From positions 1 to 19,895 of the forward strand of contig JAQBNX010000057.1 of the NCBI GenBank assembly GCA_028288385.1: a stretch of DNA of 19,895 bases, read 5' to 3'. This document shows, one piece after another, positions 7,845 through 14,458 of the stretch; the first letter of the stretch is position 1; each line of letters opens with the position of its first letter. The DNA is from Spirosoma sp. (GTDB lineage: Bacteria; Bacteroidota; Bacteroidia; Cytophagales; Spirosomataceae). The notes under the pieces are model-generated. The model saw only the letters and a list, made by a program, of their open reading frames with translations. It was not told where the DNA came from and made no database searches. The position numbers were made by a program, and so were the translations under genes.

Positions 7845-9011
7845 ATGACCTACTTCATTAATGCAACCGTCTTCACAGGCAACGATTGGCTGATGGGTGC
7901 TTCCGTCGCTACCGCCAACGGCCGGATACAAACCATTACAATGGATCCCACCGAAGGCACGGATGAAATCGATACGGTTGTGGACCTAAACGGCGATTAC
8001 CTCGTTCCGGGCCTGATCGACCTGCAGCTTTACGGTGGCGCCAATCGGTTTCTGAACGAGCAGCCCGTCCCCGATACGGTTCGGCATATCTACGATACGC
8101 ATGCCCGCAACGGCACCACTACCCTGCTGCCCACCATCAATTCGACCTCCCTCGACATCATGCAACAGGCCATGGCGGCAGTGCAGGAGGTCAGGGCCGA
8201 GAACCCCTTTGGCGTACCAGGTATTCACATAGAAGGGCCGTACTTTAACCCCATCAAGCGAGGTGCCCACAGTTCGGCTTATGTCAGGACACCCGCAGAA
8301 GGCGAACTCAAAACGCTTTTCAGCCAGAATGCCGACGTGATCCAGATACTGACGCTGGCTCCCGAAATGCTGACACCAGAGCAACTGGCCACCATCAGGA
8401 ACCTAAAACACCCAAACACTCTTCTCTCCCTTGGGCATAGCAACGAAACGTACCAGCAGTCCACGGGCGCACTCAATACCGGCTTTATCCCCTTGGCAAC
8501 GCACCTGTACAACGCCATGCGGGGTTTCGAAAGCCGCGAACCCGGGGTGGTGGGGGCAGTGTTCGATCATGCAACGGTGCGGGCAAGCATCATCGCCGAT
8601 GGGTACCACTGCGACCCCGCCACCATCCGAATTGCTCACAAGCTCCTCGGCGACCGGCTGTTTTTAATTTCAGATGCCTTATTTGCCAGCTCACCGGGTA
8701 GGCCAGGACCCCGCGCCGAGTTTTCGCTGGGTGAATTTGTGGTACACTATGAACCCGACCCAAACGGCCCTGGATGTTACGTTAATTTTGAGGGTAAACT
8801 GGCGGGATCAGCCCTGACTCTGAACGACAGCGTTCGGGTTTGTGTCGAAAAGGTGGGGCTCTCCCTTACCGACGCGCTGCGCATGGCCACCGTTATTCCG
8901 GCGGATATTATCGGGATGGATGATCAGTTGGGGGCCATCAGGCCGGGTTACGTAGCCAATTTGGTCCGGCTGGATAAAGGCCTGATGGTAAAGGAAGTTT
9001 GGCTCGCTTAA
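7845..9011 (+). CDS. nagA: N-acetylglucosamine-6-phosphate deacetylase
   Basis: The enzyme hydrolyses GlcNAc-6-phosphate to glucosamine-6-phosphate and acetate in amino-sugar catabolism and cell-wall recycling. The 388-residue amidohydrolase shows the NagA variant of the first motif (PGLIDLQLYGGAN, where other amidohydrolases have HxH), the metal-ligand Glu130 in GIHIEGPYF, His198 in LGHSNETY, His220 in ATHLYNAM, and catalytic Asp277 in LISDALF. The C-terminal GKLAGSALTLNDSVR and PGYVANLV strands are typical. ATG 7845 is chosen; an in-frame TTG at 7812 would add 11 residues without family support. No nagB or GlcNAc transporter gene is in the window. Its stop directly abuts the convergent ribD stop. 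Confidence 0.95.
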   Translation: MTYFINATVFTGNDWLMGASVATANGRIQTITMDPTEGTDEIDTVVDLNGDYLVPGLIDLQLYGGANRFLNEQPVPDTVRHIYDTHARNGTTTLLPTINSTSLDIMQQAMAAVQEVRAENPFGVPGIHIEGPYFNPIKRGAHSSAYVRTPAEGELKTLFSQNADVIQILTLAPEMLTPEQLATIRNLKHPNTLLSLGHSNETYQQSTGALNTGFIPLATHLYNAMRGFESREPGVVGAVFDHATVRASIIADGYHCDPATIRIAHKLLGDRLFLISDALFASSPGRPGPRAEFSLGEFVVHYEPDPNGPGCYVNFEGKLAGSALTLNDSVRVCVEKVGLSLTDALRMATVIPADIIGMDDQLGAIRPGYVANLVRLDKGLMVKEVWLA

Positions 9012-10067
9012 TCACGGTCGATACGTACTCAACTCATCATCTCCCACCCGTTCGCGGTCAATTAATTCTCCCCGAACTACCGGAGCTTTTATGCCCGTAT
9101 GAAGCATTACCGGACTGCTGAACACCCGCATCTCATCCCACAGGTTGGCATCCATGAACGAGTTCAGCAACGTGGTACCGCCCTCAACCAGCACCGACTG
9201 TATGCGTCGCTCGTATAGATCGGCAAGCAGTTGGGGCAGAAGGGGTTCATCCGAACCAAGCTTAACGTATGCGATCTGCCCATGGGTTTCGGTTTTGATA
9301 AAGTTATAGCATAAGGTCGGCTGCGCCCCATCGAACAGGTTCAAATTTCGGGCTAGTTGCAGTTGTTTGTCAATGACAATACGGATAGGCTTATTGGGTG
9401 TTGGGGATGAGCCGGGCGGAAAGCGCACATTCAGGCGGGGGTTGTCCGTTCGGGCGGTGTTCGTACCAACCATGATCGCGTCTTCCTCGGCCCGCCACCG
9501 ATGCACCAACCGCTGACTCAGCGGCCCACTAATTTGCACCGGCCGCCCTTCCTGCCCGGCTACAAACCCATCGGCTGTTTGAGCCCACTTAAGGATAATA
9601 TATGGCCGATGGTTTTCCATGAACGTAAAGAACCGGGCGTTCAGCACACGGCCTTCATTATTCAGCAAACCCGTTTCTAAACTGATGCCAGCGCCCCGCA
9701 GTTTTTGGAATCCCGCACCACCCACCAGTGGGTTAGGGTCGTCGTTGCAGCAGATTACGTGCCCAACCCTATTTTCGATAAGCAGATCGGCGCAGGGTGG
9801 CTGTTTACCGTAGTGTGAACAGGGCTCAAGCGTTACGTAGGCCGTACTGTCGGGCAGCAGGTGTCTGTCTTCTGCCCGGACCGACGTAATGGCGTTACGT
9901 TCGGCATGAGCTTCGCCATAGCGCTGGTGCCAGCCTTCCCCAATAATGCGTTCTACTCCGGTGGCTCGGTCTTTATGAACAATCACACACCCAACCAGTG
10001 GATTGGGGCTGACCTGGCCCCGGCCAAGAAGAGCCAGTTCAAGCGCCCGGCGCATATATAAATCCAT
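9012..10067 (-). CDS. ribD: Bifunctional riboflavin biosynthesis protein (deaminase/reductase)
   Basis: This enzyme catalyses the second and third steps of riboflavin synthesis from GTP: deamination of the pyrimidine intermediate, then NADPH-dependent ribosyl reduction. The deaminase domain (residues 1-145) has the zinc motifs HAERNAI (54-60) and PCSHYGKQPPC (82-92), preceded by VSPNPLVGCVIV. The reductase domain (about 150-351) shows YIILKWAQTADGFVAG, VGTNTARTDNPRLNVR and SVLVEGGTTLLNSFMD. ATG 10067 (MDLYMRRALELA) fits the family N-terminus; an in-frame GTG at 10121 would add 18 residues. A strong promoter match lies at 10161-10191. The 87-base leader is too short for a classical FMN riboswitch. 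No other rib gene is adjacent. Confidence 0.95.
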   Translation of the reverse strand: MDLYMRRALELALLGRGQVSPNPLVGCVIVHKDRATGVERIIGEGWHQRYGEAHAERNAITSVRAEDRHLLPDSTAYVTLEPCSHYGKQPPCADLLIENRVGHVICCNDDPNPLVGGAGFQKLRGAGISLETGLLNNEGRVLNARFFTFMENHRPYIILKWAQTADGFVAGQEGRPVQISGPLSQRLVHRWRAEEDAIMVGTNTARTDNPRLNVRFPPGSSPTPNKPIRIVIDKQLQLARNLNLFDGAQPTLCYNFIKTETHGQIAYVKLGSDEPLLPQLLADLYERRIQSVLVEGGTTLLNSFMDANLWDEMRVFSSPVMLHTGIKAPVVRGELIDRERVGDDELSTYRP

Positions 10068-10160
10068 AGGTAGCGGTCGTAGTTTGTCGTTGGACAGGTA
10101 GTTTAGATACGCTGGTGCCACAAACTAAGGCTGACAAACTTTAAACTTGCTTAATTTTAC

Positions 10161-10191
10161 CAAAAATAACGCGCCCTCAACTAAATGGCAA
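10161..10191 (-). promoter_or_regulatory. Putative ribD promoter (TTG-N20-TAnnTTTG)
   Basis: Read on the minus strand, TTG (10191-10189) is followed after 20 bases by TATTTTTG (10168-10161). Both elements and the spacing agree with the Bacteroidota housekeeping consensus. Initiation would be expected near 10154. The -33 triplet lies inside the first codons of the divergent prmC, so the ribD promoter overlaps the prmC start. Confidence 0.55.
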
Positions 10192-11033
10192 CGGCCAAAC
10201 CGCTCTACGAACGTCTCAGCAAAAACATTACGGCCTACCCGCCTGAAGAAGCCCGGGAGATGGTGTTCATGATGCTCGACCATTATTTTGGCCTACGCAA
10301 AACCGACGTCTTAACCGATAAACCCCTGCCGCCTAACCGCACCGAACCCGACTGGTTTAAAATCCTGGAGCGTCTGAACCGGCAAGAGCCCATTCAGCAC
10401 GTAATTGGTACGACAATTTTTTGCGGGCTGGAGTTTGAGGTGTCGCCTGCCGTGCTTATTCCCCGGCCTGAAACCGAAGACCTGGTTCGGCTTATCATGC
10501 ACGACTTTGCCGACCGCACCGACGATGTGCCCATCGTCGACATCGGCACGGGCAGCGGCTGCATTGCCATCACGCTCGCGCGATTTTTGCCCCAGTCTGT
10601 CGTAACGGGCTGGGACGTTTCCGAAGATGCCCTTACCCTAGCCCGACGTAACGCACAGCAGTTAAACGCCGATGTTACGTTCGGCATTCAGGATATCCTG
10701 GCCGTACCAGCCGACCTCACGCAGCGGTTTGACTGTGTAGTGAGCAACCCCCCTTACGTTACCCGCTCGGAAGCAGCTGGTATGGAACGTAACGTGCTGG
10801 ACTACGAACCGGGTCTGGCCCTGTTTGTAGAAGACAGCGACCCACTGGTATTTTACAAAGCCGTGGCCGATTTTTGCGTCCGACACCTGACGAAAGACGG
10901 ATCCTGCTACGTTGAAATCAATGAACGGTTCGGCGAGGCCACGCAGCAGGTATTTTCGGACCGCGGCTTCGGAAAAATTCAGGTGTATAAAGACATTCAC
11001 GGCAAGGACCGAAGTATCCGGGCTACTTTTTAA
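10185..11033 (+). CDS. prmC: Peptide chain release factor N5-glutamine methyltransferase
   Basis: PrmC methylates the glutamine of the GGQ motif in release factors RF1 and RF2, using SAM, in the cytosol. The 282-residue protein has the helical N-terminal release-factor-recognition domain (1-90), the linker motif IPRPETEDLV (92-101), SAM-binding motif I IVDIGTGSGCIAITLA (117-132), and the catalytic NPPY motif (188-191) in FDCVVSNPPYVTRSE. The 3' part carries EPGLALFVEDSDPL and YVEINERFGEA, also typical. The stop is followed after only 3 bases by the MoxR gene, so the two are almost certainly co-transcribed. A partial -7-like TAATTTTA lies at 10152-10159 but is not convincing on its own. Confidence 0.96.
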   Translation: MATAKPLYERLSKNITAYPPEEAREMVFMMLDHYFGLRKTDVLTDKPLPPNRTEPDWFKILERLNRQEPIQHVIGTTIFCGLEFEVSPAVLIPRPETEDLVRLIMHDFADRTDDVPIVDIGTGSGCIAITLARFLPQSVVTGWDVSEDALTLARRNAQQLNADVTFGIQDILAVPADLTQRFDCVVSNPPYVTRSEAAGMERNVLDYEPGLALFVEDSDPLVFYKAVADFCVRHLTKDGSCYVEINERFGEATQQVFSDRGFGKIQVYKDIHGKDRSIRATF

Positions 11034-11036
11034 CGC

Positions 11037-12011
11037 ATGCAGGCAACCTCGTTTACCTACCACACTAAAATCCGGGACGTATTCGCGGAGATGAGCCAGG
11101 TCGTTGTGGGGCAGGATCGCTTGCTCAACCGGCTGCTCATTGGCTTGTTCACAGGTGGTCATATCCTGCTGGAAGGCGTCCCCGGTTTAGCCAAAACACT
11201 GACTATAAACACCTTATCAAAGGTACTGGAGTTGGATTTCCAGCGGATACAGTTCACGCCCGATCTGCTGCCCGCCGATCTGATCGGAACAATGATCTTT
11301 AACCAGAAGACCAGTGAGTTTGAGGTGAAGCAGGGGCCTATTTTTGCCAATCTTATCCTGGCCGACGAGGTCAACCGCTCGCCCGCCAAGGTGCAGGCTG
11401 CCCTGCTGGAAGCCATGCAGGAAAAACAGGTAACCATTGGAGAGGAAACGTTTGTACTAGACCGGCCATTTCTGGTGCTGGCCACGCAGAACCCGGTGGA
11501 GCAGGAAGGTACGTATCCACTCCCTGAAGCGCAGGTCGACCGGTTTATGATGAAGGTGTTTGTCGACTACCTGACTAAAGAAGATGAGCTGGCCGTGATG
11601 CGCCGGATGTCGAACATGAATTTCGATTATGAGGTGCAACCCGTGCTGGGAAAAGATGACCTGGTAGCCATTCGCGACGAAATCAACGGCATTACCATCT
11701 CGGAAACCCTAGAACGCTACATTATCGAACTGGTGTTTGCCACGCGCAAGCCCATGGACTACAACCTGCGCGACGAGGCCCGTTACATTCAGTATGGCGT
11801 GTCGCCCCGCGCCAGCATCAACCTGAACCTAGCCGCCAAAGCGCTCGCCTACTTCGACCGGCGCGACTACGTCCTGCCCGAAGACATTAAGGAAGTGGCT
11901 CCGGATGTGTTTAACCACCGCATCATGCTCAACTACGAAGCAGAAGCCGACGGCGTGACCACGTTACAGGTCATCGACTCCATCCTCAGGAAAGTAGCCA
12001 TTGGGCGGTGA
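11037..12011 (+). CDS. MoxR family AAA+ ATPase
   Basis: This is a 324-residue chaperone-like AAA+ ATPase of the MoxR family. Visible motifs: helix VVVGQDRLLNRLLIGLFTGG, Walker A GVPGLAKT (47-54), the FTPDLLPADLIGT element, Walker B LILADEVNRS (106-115), the sensor region VLATQNPVEQEGTYPLPEAQVDRF, and the C-terminal lid with YGVSPRASINL. MoxR proteins usually pair with DUF58 and von Willebrand factor A proteins to activate or assemble complexes. Here the neighbours are prmC (3 bases upstream) and msrB (32 bases downstream), so partners must be encoded elsewhere. Length and motifs indicate a full, functional ATPase; its client is unknown. Confidence 0.94.
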   Translation: MQATSFTYHTKIRDVFAEMSQVVVGQDRLLNRLLIGLFTGGHILLEGVPGLAKTLTINTLSKVLELDFQRIQFTPDLLPADLIGTMIFNQKTSEFEVKQGPIFANLILADEVNRSPAKVQAALLEAMQEKQVTIGEETFVLDRPFLVLATQNPVEQEGTYPLPEAQVDRFMMKVFVDYLTKEDELAVMRRMSNMNFDYEVQPVLGKDDLVAIRDEINGITISETLERYIIELVFATRKPMDYNLRDEARYIQYGVSPRASINLNLAAKALAYFDRRDYVLPEDIKEVAPDVFNHRIMLNYEAEADGVTTLQVIDSILRKVAIGR

Positions 12012-12043
12012 ACCAGCAATGAGCAGGCTGGTGTTTAACGGGT

Positions 12044-12559
12044 ATGAAGCAAACCCCTATTTTTTTGCTCATAACCGGGCTTATAGCCGGTAGCCTGTGG
12101 CTCTACGGCACCTACTTCGGAACCCCTCGCCCACCCCACCAACGACCGACTGGCGCTACGTCGCCCGGCAATCGGCGCGTGGAGAAAACGGATGCCGAAT
12201 GGCGGACCTCACTGACTCGTTCTCAATACGTAGTCATGCGCAACCGCGACACCGAATGGCCCAACAGCAGCCCACTTACACACGAACACCGACCTGGTAA
12301 CTACGTGTGCGTGGGTTGCCACAACCGCCTGTTTTCTTCACAAACTAAATTTGAATCCGGTACCGGCTGGCCAAGCTTCTCCGCGGCCATTGTCCCCAAC
12401 GCCGTCTACACCGAACCGGATGGCAACCGCACCGAAGTACGCTGCTCGGTTTGCGATGCGCACCTGGGCCACGTCTTCCACGACGGCCCCGATCCAACGG
12501 GACTACGGTATTGTATGAATGGGGTAGCGCTGGCGTTTGCTCCAGAGAAAATACCCTGA
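12044..12559 (+). CDS. msrB: Peptide-methionine (R)-S-oxide reductase MsrB, exported or membrane-anchored
   Basis: The enzyme reduces methionine-R-sulfoxide in proteins. The 171-residue product starts with a hydrophobic segment (residues 5-23, IFLLITGLIAGSLWLYGTY), likely a signal anchor or signal peptide without a lipobox, so the catalytic domain probably faces the periplasm. The MsrB domain (50-171) has both zinc CxxC pairs (CVGC 89-92 and CSVC 134-137), FESGTGWPSF, AHLGHVFHDGP, and the catalytic cysteine 157 in RYCMNGVAL. It lies 32 bases after the MoxR gene on the same strand and is probably the last gene of that operon. An envelope location would require an exported electron donor, none of which is seen here. 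Confidence 0.94.
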   Translation: MKQTPIFLLITGLIAGSLWLYGTYFGTPRPPHQRPTGATSPGNRRVEKTDAEWRTSLTRSQYVVMRNRDTEWPNSSPLTHEHRPGNYVCVGCHNRLFSSQTKFESGTGWPSFSAAIVPNAVYTEPDGNRTEVRCSVCDAHLGHVFHDGPDPTGLRYCMNGVALAFAPEKIP

Positions 12560-12620
12560 TTTGTGGTACTCCGCTTTTAATTACAAGTACTTAAGAAAAT
12601 AGGAGCGGCCTAGTCAATCT

Positions 12621-12648
12621 GACCGTTCGCGAAATAAAACGACCGTTC
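12621..12648. repeat. Direct repeat GACCGTTC x2 at 20-bp periodicity
   Basis: The octamer GACCGTTC occurs at 12621-12628 and 12641-12648. The start-to-start distance is exactly 20 bases, about two helical turns, so both copies face the same side of DNA. This could be a tandem regulator site upstream of the membrane protein gene at 12848, but with only two copies chance is not excluded. Confidence 0.35.
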
Positions 12649-12847
12649 ACTCACAGGTAGTTGTCCGGCTGTTTGCTGAGTAAGATGTTTACCCGACAAA
12701 ACCAGCAATTGACATCGTCCGCAACATGCCAGAGGGTTTCTCCCAATATTTTCCGGTAGGGAGATCAAGGAAGTAAAGGCCTATGTGCAAACGCTGGCGA
12801 GTCAGTCATTCACTTCTGACAAATTCCACATTAACCCTGCAAAGCCA

Positions 12848-13549
12848 ATGGAAGTCTCCTACAAATATGTCAGCTTCTTCTTTGTTGGCATTCTGATCTT
12901 CGTGCTGATTGGGTTTCACCAAACCTACACCACCAAATTCCCCACCTTCGAGGGACTCACTACCGCCCATCATTTTCACGGGGCCATGCTCATGGCCTGG
13001 TTCGGGATACTAATTGTGCAACCCTTACTTATTCGCTATAACAAACGGGAGTGGCATCGTCAGTTGGGCCAGGTGTCGTATGTGCTCGTGCCAATGATTT
13101 TGTTCTCAATTTTTTGGGTATCCAAAACGCAATACCTGCGAACATTGCCCCAGATGCCCCATAACGTTGTGATTGGGGGCCTTGCGCTTTCAATACCCGA
13201 CATTCTGGCCTTCGGCTTGTTTTACGCCCTGGCAATGGTCTACCGGCACAACTCAGCCCTGCATATGCGCTTCATGATCGGCACATCCATCCTAATGATT
13301 GGTCCGGGTCTAGGTCGGGCACTCATTATCTACGGCGGCATTCCATTCCCGATAGCCGTTGAAGCCACGGTCTATCTGACGGAAGTACTGGCGGCTGTTC
13401 TCCTGTTTTTCGACTACCGTAAGGGCAAATCACGGATGCCTTACGGTGTAATTCTCATAACACTGATCGCTATGCACCTCTGTTTCCATTTCCAGATGGC
13501 GGGCTGGTGGCAGTCCTTCGGTGGGTGGTTCGCGGCTGTATTTTACTAA
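12848..13549 (+). CDS. Seven-helix histidine-rich membrane protein of unknown function
   Basis: I do not recognise a named family. The 233-residue protein (from ATG 12848) has about seven hydrophobic helices, beginning VSFFFVGILIFVLIGF and ending LITLIAMHLCFHFQMAGWW. Histidines cluster near membrane faces: TTAHHFHGAMLMAWFG at the start of helix 2, REWHRQLGQVSY before helix 3, RHNSALHMRFM before helix 5, and HLCFH in the last helix. This spacing recalls haem- or quinone-linked membrane proteins, but that is inference. An in-frame GTG at 12785 would add 21 polar residues. ATG 12848 is preferred because it immediately precedes the first helix. The 288 bases upstream contain no complete gene, only the GACCGTTC repeats and a possible cytochrome-c-like remnant. 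Confidence 0.85.
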   Translation: MEVSYKYVSFFFVGILIFVLIGFHQTYTTKFPTFEGLTTAHHFHGAMLMAWFGILIVQPLLIRYNKREWHRQLGQVSYVLVPMILFSIFWVSKTQYLRTLPQMPHNVVIGGLALSIPDILAFGLFYALAMVYRHNSALHMRFMIGTSILMIGPGLGRALIIYGGIPFPIAVEATVYLTEVLAAVLLFFDYRKGKSRMPYGVILITLIAMHLCFHFQMAGWWQSFGGWFAAVFY

Positions 13550-13558
13550 TAAATAGTC

Positions 13559-13578
13559 TGTTTTGATGGATCAAAACA
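13559..13578. promoter_or_regulatory. 20-bp palindrome, candidate operator
   Basis: Arms TGTTTTGAT and ATCAAAACA are perfect reverse complements around a central GG. The element starts 9 bases after the stop of the membrane-protein gene and ends immediately before an ATG (13579) that opens only an 18-codon frame. Length and symmetry suit a dimeric DNA-binding regulator; a terminator is less likely because the spacer is only 2 bases and no T-run follows. Confidence 0.4.
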
Positions 13579-13640
13579 ATGAAAACGCTTATTCTCTGTC
13601 TTCCCTTGGTCAGAAATGGAACCGTTAAACCATAAACGCC

Positions 13641-14192
13641 ATGAAAACTACATTCGGATTTATCGTCCTGATTACCGGCCTGTGCCTGGCTACTATGGCA
13701 TCGGCACAACAAGTAGAGGTTAAAAACAAGACATCGGCAGAGTACCAGCGAGAATTCAGCCGATTAGTTGCCCAGGGATTCAGACCGATTAAGGTATACG
13801 CCAAAACATTGAGTGTATTTGATTACCAGCCCGGCGAACGGCCTCAACTGGGCTACTGGGCCACGTTTGAGAAACGCCCGAACACCACGGCCTGGGCAGC
13901 TAACCACGGATTGAGTCCCGATGCATATCAGCGGGAGTTCACCAAATGGACCAGTCAGGGATATATGCCCACCGATATCAACGTGGCTGCCATAGACGGG
14001 CGGATGAGCTACTGCGTTATTTTCGACAAAATTCCGAATCAGGGTTCCTGGCAAGCCCGCCACAATCTGAATCAGACTGACTTTACCAACACAAACAACC
14101 AGTTGATTGAGCAGGGCTTTAACCGAACAATCACTACGTTCTGCAATACACCGAACGGACGCGTATATGCGGGTTTGTGGGTAAAGCGGTAA
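13641..14192 (+). CDS. Small secreted protein with three tandem repeats (BTRD1-like)
   Basis: This is a 183-residue protein with a clear signal peptide (KTTFGFIVLITGLCLATMA, cleavage likely after SAQ at residue 23). The mature part is about three repeats of 50-60 residues with the landmarks YQREFSRLVAQGFRP (35-49), YQREFTKWTSQGYMP (96-110) and FTNTNNQLIEQGFNR (148-162), each followed by a beta-strand pair such as GYWATFEKRPNTTAWAANHG or YCVIFDKIPNQGSWQARH. This pattern resembles Bacterial Tandem Repeat Domain 1, found in secreted proteins including fungal polyglycine hydrolases. There is no catalytic serine motif, so it may be a binding module alone. The third repeat is shortest and most divergent. 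A hairpin followed by T residues ends the gene at 14258-14279. Confidence 0.8.
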   Translation: MKTTFGFIVLITGLCLATMASAQQVEVKNKTSAEYQREFSRLVAQGFRPIKVYAKTLSVFDYQPGERPQLGYWATFEKRPNTTAWAANHGLSPDAYQREFTKWTSQGYMPTDINVAAIDGRMSYCVIFDKIPNQGSWQARHNLNQTDFTNTNNQLIEQGFNRTITTFCNTPNGRVYAGLWVKR

Positions 14193-14257
14193 TTGTATAA
14201 TATATTAGCTATTTTTACTCCGCTACTTAACAAGCAAGCCTGTGCTTACCATTGCCT

Positions 14258-14279
14258 GAGACCCTACGTAGGTCTTTTT
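14258..14279 (+). terminator. Putative intrinsic terminator of the BTRD1-like gene
   Basis: The stem AGACC/GGTCT (plus an outer G-T pair) encloses a 7-base loop and is followed at once by four T residues, with more pyrimidines after. It lies 66 bases after the gene's stop. The stem is only five to six pairs, so it may be a moderate terminator or the first hairpin of the structured spacer. Confidence 0.5.
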
Positions 14280-14285
14280 CCTCAT

Positions 14286-14435
14286 GCTGACTCGCCAGTG
14301 AGTTAGCGTAGTTTAGTCTGTATACGGACTGACCGCCCGTCAGGCTTCGGTTTGTCCTTCGTTGCCGTAACTTAAAGTTACGGCCGTTTCATCCCATTTT
14401 AGATAGCTAACCTAGTAGCGAACAGGCTGTTCGCT
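14286..14435 (+). other. Structured spacer with a series of inverted repeats, possible leader RNA or operator region
   Basis: Inverted repeats in order: GCTGACTC/GAGTTAGC (14286-14307, one G-T pair), AGTCTG-TATA-CGGACT (14315-14330), an overlapping alternative CTGAC-CGCCC-GTCAG (14329-14343), GCCGTAACTT/AAGTTACGGC around one central A (14364-14384), and AGCGAACAG/CTGTTCGCT around one central G (14417-14435). The last ends 23 bases before the methyltransferase ATG. The two final elements are perfect over 10 and 9 bp per arm and could be protein-binding dyads or RNA hairpins. No known riboswitch is recognised. The mutually exclusive pair at 14315-14343 would suit conformational switching, which is inference. 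Confidence 0.45.
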
Positions 14436-14458
14436 GCATTCCTTCTTGTTTTCAAACA

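Noticed and set aside
12012..12032. ACCAGC/GCTGGT hairpin between moxR and msrB
   Set aside because: The stem is short, the loop is 9 bases, and there is no adequate T-run; the genes appear co-transcribed.
12570..12610. CCGCTTTT and AAAA...AGCGG as a terminator after msrB
   Set aside because: Pairing requires an unequal bulge and a long loop, and no T-run follows.
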